Below the pieces are notes generated by a model. That model searched no databases and was not told the origin of the DNA. It was given only the letters and a program-made list of their open reading frames with translations. Source: Echinarachnius parma (Eukaryota > Echinodermata > Echinoidea > Clypeasteroida > Echinarachniidae). From it: DNA of 64,000 nt. Positions 1 to 12,214 of the stretch are shown one piece after another. The number at the start of each line of letters is the position of its first letter. Position 1 is the stretch's first letter. Location of the stretch: the NCBI GenBank assembly GCA_037951105.1, contig JBAMJV010004337.1, positions 1-64,000 on the forward strand. The letters run 5' to 3'. The position numbers were made by a program, and so were the translations under genes.

Positions 1-545
1 ATTCGAGGCAATTAATTTCAATTTATACATATTGAAGAAATGTGATTGTTATTCGGGCTAACAATCTCCGTACCGCCCCCTGGTGAAATTGCCTTCAAAC
101 CCTTGTCCACGGTCAATATATAACCAATACCCACCGAGACCTTTTTATAGGGTTGTCAACCCGTGCAAACCCGTTACTCACGTGATAATGTTTTATCATT
201 GTTATGGATCATTTGGAATTGCAATTAATACATGGGAAGTACCCGATCAATTAGCTAGTGTCAGTCCTGGCTAGTGTTCATGGCTGTAGCAGCCGAAGGA
301 TGCTAGAATGTATGATTACTTTGATAAAATATAGCAGGGTTAGAGAATCATAGCAAACTCGCTCACTGGCTATACCATTATACTTAGCTTAGGGGAAATA
401 ACATGAACATTGGTGAACTTTTCGTAAACTTATCATTCGTCCCTCATTTGCCTTAGCCTCGGGTGACACTAACCACCAATGTATAACTGTTGGTGGTATA
501 TCAATTATTCTAGCTCATTTGAAGTCAGGTGAAGCCTCCCACCCC
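1..545. other. Intergenic stretch, no gene seen
   Basis: No exon-like segment with splice sites is visible. The short open frame near 83-274 has no recognisable domain and looks like chance. Confidence 0.5.
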
Positions 546-862
546 TCTACATACACACACACATACCCACATACACACATACAACTACAAACACACACTC
601 ATACACCTACAAACACACACACATACACCTACAAACACACGACACATACACCTACAAACACACACGCATACACCTACAATCACACATCACACATACACCT
701 ACAAACACACACACATACACCTACAAACACACACACACATACACCTACGAACACACACGCATATACACACGCACGCACGCACGCACGCACAAAGACACAC
801 ACAAAAACACACCGACGTGCACGCAAACTCACACACACACACACATGCACGCACACACACAG

Positions 863-901
<39 letters not shown>

Positions 902-917
902 CACACACGACACACAT

Positions 918-948
<31 letters not shown>

Positions 949-976
949 CACACACACAGACACACGCACGTATATT
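546..976. repeat. (CA)n-rich microsatellite
   Basis: About 430 bp dominated by CA dinucleotides, with interspersed ACACCTACAA units in the first half (an 18-20 bp higher-order period around 590-740) and short TA and GCAC patches. Open frames on both strands here translate to His/Thr or Cys/Val repeats and are artefacts of the simple sequence. Confidence 0.95.
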
Positions 977-1089
977 TTGTCTCTCCCTGGGCCTACTCAT
1001 AGTTTCTCAAACACAAAATTGTCAGACGCACCGTTCACTTTGCCAAAAACCACTATCTAACCCTGGGGGTCGGGGTTGAGGGGTCCTTG

Positions 1090-1985
1090 GTAACCGAGAC
1101 AAGCACCCCCTTGTCTCGAACGAGAGGGCAGGGCGCTGTGGTTTGAGGTCATAAGTGGCTACGAAAACTTGACAGTAAAACACAAATATATCGTAAACAT
1201 GATAAAGCACCTGCGCTGTTCTAGTTGTGTATTATGTGTATTGTGTATTGATGGTTTATATAGTGACCTCGTGACACTGAACGGACACAATCAAAGCGCA
1301 GTTACGCACAGGTGAAAGCAATTATTAACCCATACCTACTCATAATGCCAATGGTGTACCAGAGAGGTGGGAGACTTCCCACCTCTCTGGTTGTACCATA
1401 GACCTACATCGAATACAGTTTTCTCTGCGATGTCTTTGTTGAGGGTAGGAATAATGTATAGCAGTAGTTTGGACAAGCGTCCCTTGTTTTTGCCAAGAGA
1501 AAGTAGCACTGCGGTCTTGAGTCACAAGTGGTCGTGAAAACCTGACACTTAATACAACCCGAATAAAAGTACTTGCACTGTTCGTATTTTTCTATTGTAT
1601 ACCGATTCATTGTTTATGTTTACTTTATATGCATATTCTTTGACATTGTGCAGAAAACATTATACGGTTACTTGATCGTTGATGTCTAGGTGGAGTTGAC
1701 AGGTGAAAATAAATGACACAAAATCTCAGTATGGTACTCCCCCCCCCCCCCCCCCCCCCTAGTCCGCAACTGAACGTGTATGCATGATAATTCACTGCTC
1801 AGAAGGCAGGGTGGGTGCAGGGGCGGATGGGGTGGGGGCTTCTACTATTAAGCCAGGACAAGTAGCAGCAGTAGCAACCCTTGTTTTTTTCTCTCTGAGA
1901 AGGCGAGTCGCTCCGGGCTTCACAAGTGGTGGTAAAAAGTGACACTAACCTCTCAAAAGGGTTGTAACAATTTACAGCGGTGGGC
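1090..1985. repeat. Three diverged tandem units, about 390 bp period
   Basis: Related blocks lie near 1095-1210, 1475-1600 and 1875-1985. Each has a CCCTTGT start, a run like GTCACAAGTGG about 50 bp later, then AAAA(C/G)TGACA and a block ending in a tyrosine-poor AT stretch. Identity is partial, so this is an old duplication. A near-perfect palindrome at 1351-1396 (arms reading CCAGAGAGGTGGGA) lies between units 1 and 2, and a C-homopolymer at 1739-1759 lies between units 2 and 3. No coding potential seen. Confidence 0.5.
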
Positions 1986-2690
1986 ACTAACGGAAGCTTG
2001 TAGTATTTTGAATTTGAATAAGCCCTTTAGTCTTCATTTGTCACTTTGGGGTAAAAACAAAATGACATAATTCTTGAAATGTAACAGTGACCGGGCGATT
2101 GAGAACATACATATTCAATTGTGCGAGTCCAATTTACAAACCTCACCGATCGCTCGATACACAAATCCATGCATGTATCACCACTAATTTGAGTCGTACA
2201 AACCCCTAGATGTACTCTCGTCCCCTTTGGGTATAAGAGTATATAATAACACAAAATATTGTTTGAAATGTAATAGTGTGTAATTGATGGATGGGCGACA
2301 AGACGACAGAAAACAATTGGCACATTTACCTCCAAACAACATTCACAATATTACCTCGAGGGTACAAAATGTTCTCTTCACTCATGACAAATTATAATGC
2401 TCGAACAGAACTATTATTATAGCAAATTTAAGGCTCCCAAAATGCGATAAGACTGGAACATTTAAAGGACAACGTAAACCTGGCAAATTGATTGCTTACA
2501 CTTTTCGAGAATGCATTGGAGGACTAATTAATAAATTGTAGGGTTTCCCTGACCTTTAAACAATCAAACGTATTGATTTTTGTTTCCTTTTCTTCTCGTA
2601 TCTTTTGGGACATAGCACTGATGACTGAGTTATACGGTCAAATTCCATTATACTTTCATCAATTATCGTTTGTTTCCTCCAAAGCCAACA
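1986..2690. other. Intergenic, weak internal duplication only
   Basis: Two similar blocks (about 2035-2095 and 2220-2300) share the order TTTGGGTA-, ACAAAAT-, GAAATGTAA-, GGGCGA. No exon, RNA gene or intact transposon is recognisable. Confidence 0.4.
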
Positions 2691-3064
2691 TTAAAGGGAC
2701 TTAGTAACATTGTCCAAATCCTCAAATCAATTGGAATTCTAGCGGTTCCTCATACCTTGTTGTATTCGAATAAAAGCATGGGACAGGTTTCAGTTTTTCA
2801 ATTTCCATTTCGATCAAAAGATATTTATAATTGAACTGTTCAGATGTTAAATTATCTCGGGATCTTTTAAGCCTGTGTACAAAGTAAGTGCAATGAGTAT
2901 AAGTAAATATCACTTTTCATTTTCGCTCATTTCTCGGCCAAATAACATCCAATTAACTTGAAATTTCACACATTACTTTGTGGACATATCAGATACCCAA
3001 TATACATTTTATTAACCAGGCATCACTTTTTGCACTTGTCAACAAAGTTACTAGATCCCTTTAA
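2691..3064 (-). mobile_element. MITE-like element, family C (TTAAAGGGA ends)
   Basis: 374 bp bounded by TTAAAGGGACTTAGTAAC on the left and GTTACTAGATCCCTTTAA on the right, an imperfect terminal inverted repeat. Related copies occur at 20778-21159, 36409-36785, 43415-43765 and 46640-47016. No coding capacity, consistent with a non-autonomous DNA transposon. Internal landmarks shared by all copies are TTTGTACAC.GTT, GAGCGAAAATGC and AGCGGTTCC. Confidence 0.75.
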
Positions 3065-4346
3065 TGTAAACTTGTGTTACCTCAAAATTCAGATTCGTTT
3101 CAATGTTTCATTTTGTTAGTGTAATACGGTAATCTGTTAGTACTGGGACAAGTTTTCAAGTTCAGGTTTCACGTACTGTAACCTGTACTGTAACCCTAGA
3201 AGTATACATATTTACAATGGTTAATCAAGTAACTGTATACTTAAAAAAACAGTCCATGGTCTTCGTACAATGACGTGGTATTTACAATTATCGAGTCATA
3301 TCTAATGTACTTGACATAATTGTTACGTCACATCTACGTCACCTGCAACCCTTGACATTATTTGGGACAGATTAGGCCTATACATGTGTAGTTGAATTAT
3401 CTTTGGTCGTTTTGGCGTCCATTCAAATTGAATATTGACGTTGCCGATAAATAGATCAGGGCGCAGCTAGCTCAGATGGGGTGGGGGGGGGGGGGGGGCG
3501 CGGGGGGGGGGGGGGGGCTAACGGAAATAAAACATTGTGTCACGTTGTGTCACAGTGTTAAAACACTGTGTGCATAAACCCTTTTAATTTGGAGATTTGC
3601 CATAGTTTCAAGTGTCAACTTCATTACACAGTGGCAGGATAATGAGGCAAATCCGTGAATGTCTTCTAATATCAGAGTGCAATAAGTATGTTCTTTCTTC
3701 TCTAAATAACTAGCATGCCAGGTTATTTATTAGTGAAGAATGCATGTCAAAATATGTTTGACCGATAAAGCATGTCCATTCCAATTATCAGTGGCCAGGA
3801 CAATTTAATGAAGTCTGATAGATAAATTGATTGTAACGATAATGAATCCAGTAATTGTAAACATGACTGATATGTATTGATACCATGGTTATTTCAAAAT
3901 CGCTGTAATACGACTAAGATATTCGGTTTTTAAACAAAGTGGGTGTTTTTTTTTCGACATTAAAGTGATCCATTAACTGTACAACCAAAATCCTTTGTCG
4001 TGGCCGTTGGTAACACAAGAATGAAAAGGGTTGTGAGTTTCGAATGTCTCCATAATCATGGATATATTTAAGGTTGAATTTGTGAGCGTCTATAGACGGT
4101 TTCCGACGGTAGTCAAGAGTATCTTGAATTCGGATACTCAATCGTCCATAGTATCCGAATTCGGATTCTTCATGCGAACGATCGGGTTAAAATAGACATT
4201 GATTTGATCTGTTTTCACTAGTAAACTGTATTCTTTTTTTATGAAATTCTACACATCATGCTCAAGAATCGTACAGTGGAATTGGTATATAATTGAAGTC
4301 TCAAACAGTATTTTTTGGGAAATATCACTATAATAAAACTCGATGC
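3065..4346. other. Intergenic with G-homopolymer
   Basis: No gene seen. A broken run of G (about 3481-3518, interrupted by a GCGC) is a G-quadruplex-prone and assembly-fragile tract. Confidence 0.5.
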
Positions 4347-4907
4347 TTAAAGGGATAGTTGAGTTTCGGTAAAGAGAGTACAGTTTTGGTCAACTGAATT
4401 TTAGTTACAAAAACTGCGCCATTACATAACAAACTAATAGTTATAACTCCACCATGCTCGAAAGGAATACAAAATTACAAATGACTAAGTAAAAAGCCTG
4501 TTATCATTATAAGAGCCGTTAAAACTCAAGAGGGCGCTCTCTAAAAACTCATTGATTTCAACCATTTAAAATAAAAATGTGAATGGGATGTTTTGTTGAA
4601 ATAGGGATTAGATAAAGAGATAATCAATAACTATTTAAAACCTCTTTGTAAATTGTTGAAAAGAGGAAGCATTTTATTTATTTTTTTACGGCTGGTCAAA
4701 ATTATCGAATTATTGTGGGGTCCCACAAATATTACAACTGGTTATGTTTATGTATATTTCAGCATTTATGAACTGATTTGATAAAATTAAGTTTATTATG
4801 TTATTAAAATTGTATGCTCTTTCAATTTGACACTCAGTTCTTTCATTATCTCACACAAAATATTGTGTGTATCGCCCTCTATACCAAAACTTCAACTATC
4901 CCTTTAA
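4347..4907 (+). mobile_element. MITE-like element, family A, copy 1
   Basis: 561 bp with terminal inverted repeats starting TTAAAGGGATAGTTGAG and ending CTATCCCTTTAA. Characteristic internal order: ACAGTTTTGGTCAA, GAGGGCGCTCTCTAAA, GGGGTCCCAC at the centre, then GCGCCCTCTATACC. Other copies lie at 6909, 17529, 28973, 29739, 34854, 39523, 45777 (partial) and 59766. No open frame, so non-autonomous. Confidence 0.85.
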
Positions 4908-5204
4908 ATGTATGAGTGAACAAAGCGATACTTCATGATCACGTAGACGGTGTCCTCCCACCTCTCTGATGTAATTCTAGTCAGGGTAACCATGGTAACA
5001 ATGGAACTAACATTTCATAAGAAGGGGTTTACAAGTGCTGGAAAGTAACTATGTACTTATTATTATTATCCATGCATGTTTTCTCGCAGAATCGGGCGAT
5101 TTATCCCCCGAAAGGGCAATCAAGTTAATGAAACACAAAATCAAAGCCAATATAGCCCTTATAAATGTAAATTGAGTTTCAATGACACAAAATTTACTTT
5201 ATAA

Positions 5205-5948
5205 TATTTAGATGCTGGCTGGCATGTTTGGAAAGTATACAGTCACCCAAAATAGGAATCACAAGGCATAGCTCATCTCCGTGTCACCTTTCTCTACACA
5301 CCTCTACTGCTTATTTTAGCACCCATCGCCTAATATTTTGGATTGCAAACCTGCTACGCACTAAGCCCCCCCCCCCCTCCCACCACCATACCTCCAAAAC
5401 ACCTCGCCGGAATCACAAGTAAATACTTTTCTAACAGACGAACAGCAAATAATCCTTACAAATCTACGTTGAGTTCATGCAAACAACATTCAATGTTCTA
5501 TTTACTTCATATGTAGATGCTTGCTGGCAGTTGGAACAAAAGTATATATACAGTCACCTGAAATAGGTATTCCAAGGGCATGGTTCATCCCATTTCTCCA
5601 TACACCTCACTGCTTATTTAGCACCGTCTCCTAATCATTGGATTGCGAACCTGTGAAACACTAAGTTCCCCCCCCTCCCCCTCCTTCCAAAACACCTCGG
5701 CGAATGACAAGTAAATACTTTTCTAACAGACGAACAACAAATAATCTATATAATCTACGTTGAGTTCAATGCAAACAACATTCAAAGTTTACTTCATATG
5801 CTGGCTGGCAGGTTGAAAAAATGTATACAGTAAACCTGAAATAGGTATCCCCAAGGCATGGTTTATCCCCATTTCTCCACACACCTCACTGCCTTATTTA
5901 GCGTCCGTCTAATCATTGGGATTGCGAACCGGTGTAACACTAATTAGA
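5205..5948. repeat. Minisatellite-like tandem array, about 300 bp x 2.5
   Basis: Three successive units begin near 5211, 5515 and 5800 with a block containing GCTGGCTGGCA (or GCTTGCTGGCA). Each continues through a TATACAGT block, CTCACTGCTTATTTAGC, GGATTGCGAACC, a C-run (units 1 and 2) and AGTAAATACTTTTCTAACAG. The third unit is truncated after GCGAACC. No coding sign. Confidence 0.8.
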
Positions 5949-6908
5949 AGATGTCCGGGAGGAATTTAGGGATTACTTATTGCGCACGTGATCTAGCGCC
6001 GACAGATCGACCTGCGCGGTACCGGTGTGACGGGGATAAGTGTCCAAGTGTCCAGGACCAATTCAATCAAGGGATATCTGTCCAAATCGCTCCATGCATG
6101 CATGAATTGTGCGTGTGTCACGTTTAAAAGCAACGTTCCGTGGCATATTCAATTTTGTTTTAATCAAGTTCATTTTATTTAATTAACATACGCAAACGTT
6201 TACGTTATATGAGTGACGGCATGTATTAGTTGGTGCGTAGTATGTGTGAATAACTGTTTGTTTGATTGTCCGTATGTATGTTGGTATGTTTGTGTTTGAG
6301 TGTGTGTTTCTGTGTGTATGAAGGCTAGAAAGTGGACAAAATAAGATTTTAAACTGTCCGAATTACGTCATAGTCAATTCCCTAGCTGGACACTTTATAA
6401 CCGTGTTACGCCGCGGACAACATTAAATATGCTCAGATTTGGGTATGACGATTGTTTCACCAGAAAAAAAGAGTAATAACAATAATCGCCCTCAACATTA
6501 TTCTCGTGTGTCCCTAATACAACGAAATATATGCATTTTTTGTGAATAAATGACAAGGAGATCTGATTGTAAAATGTATCACTTGACGTATTATCGGACT
6601 CGACTATGCACATGGAATATAATCAACATAAATATGACAGTGATTAATCCAATAGCCATAATGTTTATTGTGGGACCGTTCTCATATAGGCTGTCAGATT
6701 TCGTACATTGTTAGGTGACATGGAGGTTCATGCCATCAAATCTAAACCAGGGCTTGGCACTCTCTGTTCACTATATTGAAACTTCCCCATAATAATTATT
6801 CATAGATCGTCAGTCGTAAACCCCGTCGGAATGTATTAATCTACCTCTTCTTTGTAAAGATGGTACAATTGGAGTAGCGTCCGGACGACGTCCGCGTAGC
6901 AACCAATC
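5949..6908. other. Intergenic, nothing recognised
   Basis: A GC-richer patch near 5980-6060 does not show splice-flanked coding structure. The rest is AT-rich unique-looking sequence. Confidence 0.4.
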
Positions 6909-7468
6909 TTAAAGGGATAGTTGAGTTCTGGTAAAGAGAGTACAGTTTTGGTCAAACTGATTTTAGTAAGCAAAACCTGCACCATTACATTACAAACTAA
7001 TAGGTATAACTCTACCATGCTCAAAAGAAATACAAAATTACAAATAACTAAGTAAAAGGCCTGTTATCATTTTAAAAAGAGCCGTTAATACTCAAGAGGG
7101 CGCTCTCTGAACACTCATCGGTTTCAACCATTTAAAATAAAATATTGTGAATGTGATGTTATGTCGAAATAGTGATTAGATAGAGAGATTATCAACAACT
7201 ATTTAAAAAGCATTTTTGAAAATTTTTGAAAAAAGGAAGCATTTTTACATTTTTTTAACGGCTGGTTCCAAATTGTCTAATAATTGTGGGGCCCCACATT
7301 TATTACGAATGGTTATGTTTATGGAAATTTCAGCCATTTCTGAACCGATTTTGATCAAATAAAGTTCATTATGTCTTTAAAATTGTATGCTCTTTCGAAT
7401 TTGACACTCAGTTTTTCATTATCTCACAAACAATATTATTTTGAGTAGCGCCCTCTATACCAAAACTC
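6909..7468 (+). mobile_element. MITE-like element, family A, copy 2 (3' end interrupted)
   Basis: Starts TTAAAGGGATAGTTGAG and runs through the family landmarks to GCGCCCTCTATACCAAAACTC, then the right inverted repeat stops after CAACTA. It is replaced by a 38-bp palindrome (7469-7506), so the terminal TCCCTTTAA is missing. Confidence 0.8.
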
Positions 7469-7508
7469 AACTAACAGTTTCTCAAGTTAAAGAACTTGAG
7501 AAACTGTT
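7469..7508. repeat. Short perfect palindrome
   Basis: Arms AACAGTTTCTCAAGTT and AACTTGAGAAACTGTT around a 3-6 bp centre. It sits exactly where the right end of the neighbouring family A element should be. Confidence 0.8.
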
Positions 7509-7539
7509 ATAGCAAGGATCGAATCCTCGGCCTTGTAGG

Positions 7540-7800
7540 CGCCCCCCCCCCCCCCCCCCCCACTTTTGAAAGTGCAGGGGATTTTCCCCCTCACTTTTTG
7601 TATATATTTTACATTATGTATGTTTCATTCCATAGCAATTACACGACATAATGTGGAAATTATGTGTCAGGTATGCACCAAATCGCACAATTTCACACCA
7701 ACAAATGGAAAGCTCCCTACTGTGGGAGGGTGTGTCTCCCTCCCGCTCGGTCGCTTCGCTCCCTTACAGTGTCCCCCCCCCCCCCCCCCACGCACACCCT
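7540..7800. repeat. C-homopolymers with a dispersed GC-rich repeat
   Basis: C-runs at 7543-7561 and 7771-7789 bracket a block (about 7690-7770) containing CTACTGTGGGAGGG and CTCGGTCGCTTCGCTCCCT. The same block occurs inverted near 23330-23440, 48770-48850 and 49085-49165, so this is an interspersed repeat with an attached G/C run, not a gene. Confidence 0.7.
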
Positions 7801-8820
7801 TTTGAGGAGCTGTTGACCCCCTTGCAAACGCTACCAGGATCTTGGTGTCGCTTTGCGATTACATCTTGCCCCTGCATTAGGTGACAATAAGAAATACTTA
7901 TGTAGTGCCCCCGTATAAGTTGTATCACATGCCATTGTTATTATACATGCTTTCCAGTGTATCATTGAGTAGTCTAGTTATAACCATATTTATCAGTGTT
8001 GTTGTTCAGAACTCTAGTTGGGGGCGCTATAGGGGGTGAATAAAGTTCAACTCGGTCTAAACTAGACTAATGATGGAGGCGAGTTTGATAGGACAACTGC
8101 AACATACTAGTAACTATGTTGTGAAACAAAACCAATACAGATACTGGTAACGGATACTAGACAAGTGCGGTCGGATATTGGGCATTTCCCCTGCAAATTT
8201 TCCAATAATCGGGACAATTATACAGTACAATCTAGTTATTGATCATCGACCGGCAAGCCCATATCAGTTACACTGTTTTTCGCCGAATAATTTGAGGAAG
8301 AAGGGCGAGGAAGAAGTAAACTAGTGGTTGAAGATGAATGAAAAAAAGGAAAGAAAAACAGTAAATGGAGCACTTTATCGTGATTAAAACGGAATTTCAT
8401 TATCCATAACACGGATTCTGCAGATATCAAAACAAAAAGAGTTTTTGTTTATGTTCTTTACTTTTCTGAAGAAAGAAAACCTTCCCATAAACAGTAATAT
8501 TAGGGTAAATACACACAAACTTTCGTAGTATGAGATCTTAAAGGTGATTAAGCGTGGGGATGCTACACAGCGGGTCGCCATTCTGAACTAGGCTATTTCG
8601 TACGCACTGCATAAAACTGATCCAATGTGCACTACGCACCGTGCGCAAGATGGCAGCGCGCATACGATTTACAAATCCGAACAACCTTTAACCTTTTCAG
8701 GATAACAGGTACAGTAACAGGACGAGAGTCGAACCCAGGATCTTCCGTGTATAAAACGGATTCCGCTAAACCCGGATCCAAGAAGAAGTCTGTCAAAAGT
8801 ATGTACCGAGATTCTAATAT
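7801..8820. other. Intergenic, nothing recognised
   Basis: Open frames at 8236-8581 (-) and 8627-8877 lack domain signals and splice context. Confidence 0.4.
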
Positions 8821-8966
8821 GGGTGTTGCATAAAGATTTGCGAGAAATCGACCGCAAAAATGCGCCTGAATGCGCAAATCTTACCATCTCGTATTCGCGT
8901 ATTTTCTAGCTTGCGTTTAATCGCAACTTTGAATAATGTTAAAAGCAACTCTTTATGCAACACCCC
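8821..8966. mobile_element. Fold-back element, family D (hairpin), copy 1
   Basis: GGGTGTTGCATAAAG at the left and CTTTATGCAACACCC at the right, with imperfectly complementary inner arms (GCGCAAATC, TTGCGATT/AATCGCAA type). The whole 146 bp can fold on itself. Family D copies share GTTGCA-GAAAGAG-TGCAATCGATTG arms; others are at 20505, 27091, 57283 and, split by a MITE, 34805-35505 and 39480-40170. Confidence 0.7.
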
Positions 8967-9790
8967 CTTGCATGGTCCTTTTATGTTAAGACTTTCCATA
9001 AGGCTATAGCCACTAATGATTTTTTGTATAAAATTAAGAGGTCTGACACAGAATTATGTAGTCTTTGTAATTTAATAAAGGACTCCATTCAACATTATTT
9101 GGTTGAATGTACAGTTGTTAATCAACTTTGGAAGTGTTTGGAGAAATTTTTGAGTTCCAAATTGGGGATCCAAGTACAGTTTTCACTCTTTCAAAGAATG
9201 TTTGGGTTTAATAAAGAGCAAAATAATTATGTGTGTATTAACTTCTATCTTTTATGCACACGATTCTATATTTATCGTTGTAAATTTAGTAAGGAGAAAC
9301 CCAAATTTCAATCTCTTCTTTCTTTTTTTAAGTTAAAAATAAAATATAAATCAGAATACCTGATTGCTCTCAAAAAGGATAAGATTAGACAACATTTTCA
9401 AAAGTTTGTATTTGAGTTATGATGTTAGAATGTGTATGTTTCCAGTAAGCTAGGATTAGAGTTCTCATTTAAAAATGTTCTTTGATCCAGTTCATAGAAA
9501 ATGCATTGTACATGTTATACGCATGTATTACATTGTTGTAGCCTGGCCCGCAGGATCTCCACAGACGCCTCCCGAGGTGTCACTCGCTTGCTTTATTGGT
9601 ATAATTACTGCAATACCCGATACCTGCGGGTCAGCACATAATATTACGATACTGTATTTGTTTCAGTGACCGCACCCTTTTGTTTTTGTTCTTGTTCTGT
9701 TGTAAATATGTTCATAACATTTGTTGTACATATGTTATTTTGTTCAATAAAAACACAAAGAAAAAAAAAGAAAAAACACCCCCTTGCATG
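8960..9790 (+). mobile_element. 5'-truncated LINE (L1-Tx1-like) with target-site duplication
   Basis: An insertion of about 0.8 kb flanked by a perfect 15-bp direct repeat, ACACCCCCTTGCATG, at 8960-8974 and 9776-9790. The body (8975-9775) encodes the last part of a reverse-transcriptase protein, ending with a stop at 9420-9422. It contains a C-x2-C-x8-H-x4-C knuckle (CSLC ... H ... C) followed by VVNQLW, the usual C-terminal zinc motif of L1/Tx1-type elements. The 3' end carries AATAAA and an A-rich tail. Only about 148 codons remain, so the copy is dead on arrival. The insertion landed in the right arm of the hairpin element at 8821-8966. Confidence 0.88.
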
Positions 9791-11060
9791 ATGTTTTCCA
9801 TTGGGACTCCAATCGCAATTGCATTATTTCAACAGCCTGAACAGTGGATGTCAATGGAAATTTACAACAACAAACTCACTAGATTTGTCAATATCGGGCC
9901 ATGACTGCACGATCTGTGTCGTCAGCGTCACCACCTGTTCAAAATATAACAACTAGATAATCAAGATTGTAAAGTAATTTTCGATGGCGAAAATATTGGC
10001 GAATTTGTAAAGATGGGAAGTGAGGATTATTAAAGTGACAATGCCTACTGACCAGTGACCTTTACCTAGATGACCAAGTGGTCATTTATAGAACAAGTAA
10101 ATCTCGGTTGTCTGTAGCAATTTGATTCACAAACACCATTATAAAACTGATTATGATGAGGGTTATGGCTTCGAGACTCGCTAAGCAAAATATCTGAAAA
10201 CATATTCTTTATAGTAATGTTCTACATGAGGGTCGTAGATTCAACACTTGAGTACTGACCATTGACCTTCAACTATGGATGACCAAGTGGTAAGTAAATC
10301 GCAGTTCGAGGTTCAATTTCAATTATCAAATCGTTTATTTAACTATGAAATGAATAAGTATATGATCAAGATACATTTAAAATGGTTGTCAATTCTTTAC
10401 TAACTCAGCTGAAAACATGATGATGTATATGTTTTTTCTCATAAGGTCGTAGATTCGGAACACATCAACTAGTGACAATTCCTTATAATTCGTAAGCAAT
10501 GAGGAATTAGACCTTGATGAAGTCGAGTGATTGACAATATTAGCTTTCGCCAAACGCATAGTGAAAGCGGTCAAATTTGTTGATGTGAAATTTTGCCAAC
10601 TTTATTAAAATGGGAAGTTGGGATTATTGTGACAACGGCTGACCAATGACCTTCAACAAGATGACCAAGTGGTCATTTATAGAACAAGCGAATCTTAGGT
10701 ATCCACAGTAATTTGATTTCTCAATTTCTTTATGTCAAGCCCGCTTTCCCACTAAACAAACATACTGACATGCTGACAGACGACTCACAAATTATTATAT
10801 ATTTTTTGTAATGGTGTAATCAAACACGCTGTACATACAAACAAACACACACAACAACAATTCATACATGTATACATCCAAACACACACACATACACATG
10901 CACCATGTAGCCTACGAACACACATAATATACGCAAGGAATTCTGGCACAAAATCAAGAACAAACAATCACAAATGATGAGCAATGGTATTGACTTTGAT
11001 GACGAAGTGGTCATTTTTAAACAAGTGAATATGAGATGTCGTTAGCAATTATTATGCAGA
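9791..11060. repeat. Irregular repeats with 'GATGACCAAGTGGT' core
   Basis: Blocks near 10010-10150, 10245-10320, 10600-10720 and 10995-11055 share TGACC(A/T)TTGACCTTCAAC-like text, GATGACCAAGTGGTCATTT and AACAAG(T/C)GAAT. Spacing is uneven (230-390 bp), suggesting an old tandem array broken by indels. A short CA tract lies at 10835-10925. No gene recognised. Confidence 0.45.
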
Positions 11061-11555
11061 AGAGTTGATTTTCAAGTATAATAACGAGGTTGGGTACAAT
11101 GGGAAAAGCTACTGGGGGCTAGGGCTACAGAAAGGGGGACAAAAGGAATCGGGGCCCCCCTCCATTTTTTAAAATTTCAATAAGTATAATTCAATATTAT
11201 CTATTTCGACCAAATTAACGTTATCGCTGAGGTATACCTGACCCTCTGAACCTTTGGGGAGATGGGGGTGGCGTTTCGATTATCTTTTTTGTTTGGCTTG
11301 TCAGGTGAAACAAATGTGCCCCCCTCACGAAAATGCATGGCCCCCGGTATCCCCACTCCCAAAAAAAACTGTGAATGACTGTCCCCAATGCCACTGGTAA
11401 CGCACGCCGAAGCTTGCCGTTGACCAGTGATGAGCATCAGGAAGCAGGTGAAAAGATCGGGAAGGAAGACGGGGGAGGGCGAGACAGTGAAGCTGCTGCT
11501 GCAGTGAAGGGGCTGTCACACATTCATGGTGCCAACATGGATGACCACGGTTCGA
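11061..11555. other. Intergenic, GC-richer, no gene recognised
   Basis: Overlapping open frames on both strands at 11201-11633 come from raised GC content. No domain or splice-bounded exon found. Confidence 0.35.
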
Positions 11556-11840
11556 CGGTCCGGGGTCATCCAGGGTACTCCGTGTTGTGTCCGGGATGTT
11601 CCATGTTGCCTCCGGCGTGATCCTTGGGCGCACCGGGGAAAATTATACCTGCACAATTTTCACCCCGGACGTCCCCAGATGAAATCATTCCGCGTTGGTA
11701 CCGTGTTGGCACCGTGGACGTCCGTGTAGCCACCGGGAGCTCCGTGTTGAGACCGGCGTTCTCCGGGGACCAAAGTTCTATTGTTCAGCTCATCCGTGTT
11801 GACGTGAATGTCCGTGTTGAATCCGTGAATATGAAGTCCC
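11556..11840. repeat. Degenerate 15-bp minisatellite (TCCGTGTTG-type), array 1
   Basis: Repeated words TCCGTGTTG, ACCGTGTTGGCACCG and TCCGTGTAG recur at multiples of about 15 bp. Because 15 is divisible by 3, open frames on both strands survive through the array; the - strand frame shows pentapeptide-like repeats such as DVHGANTV. I read this as satellite-driven, not a gene, though a repetitive protein exon cannot be fully excluded. Confidence 0.6.
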
Positions 11841-12214
11841 CGTCTTCTCCTTCTGTCCGTTCCCTCTTCTCTGATTTCATGTTCTCGCAAGATGAGAGTT
11901 TTTGCAACAAGTACTTTTATCTTCATGATGTTCACCAGCAGAAGCATAATTTGAAGATTATCTGGAGTATTTTCCATATTTGCCACGGGCGTAGCGACTT
12001 ACGTAATACCTATTCAACTGGGGGGATGAATGAATAGATCACCCCCCCCCCCCCCCCAGTTGAATGGGTATCAATGACATGTCTACGCCCGTGATATTTG
12101 CTCTATAAAGATGCAGAAAGTAACATTAACCCTTTTATCCAGTGTCTACAGAGACAACGCACAGTCAACACTCCGAATATGCCGGGAGAAAACTAATTGA
12201 AAAGACACGTGCAA

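Noticed and set aside
519-1079. Several open frames of His/Thr or Cys/Val repeats
   Set aside because: They are translations of the CA microsatellite in different frames and strands.
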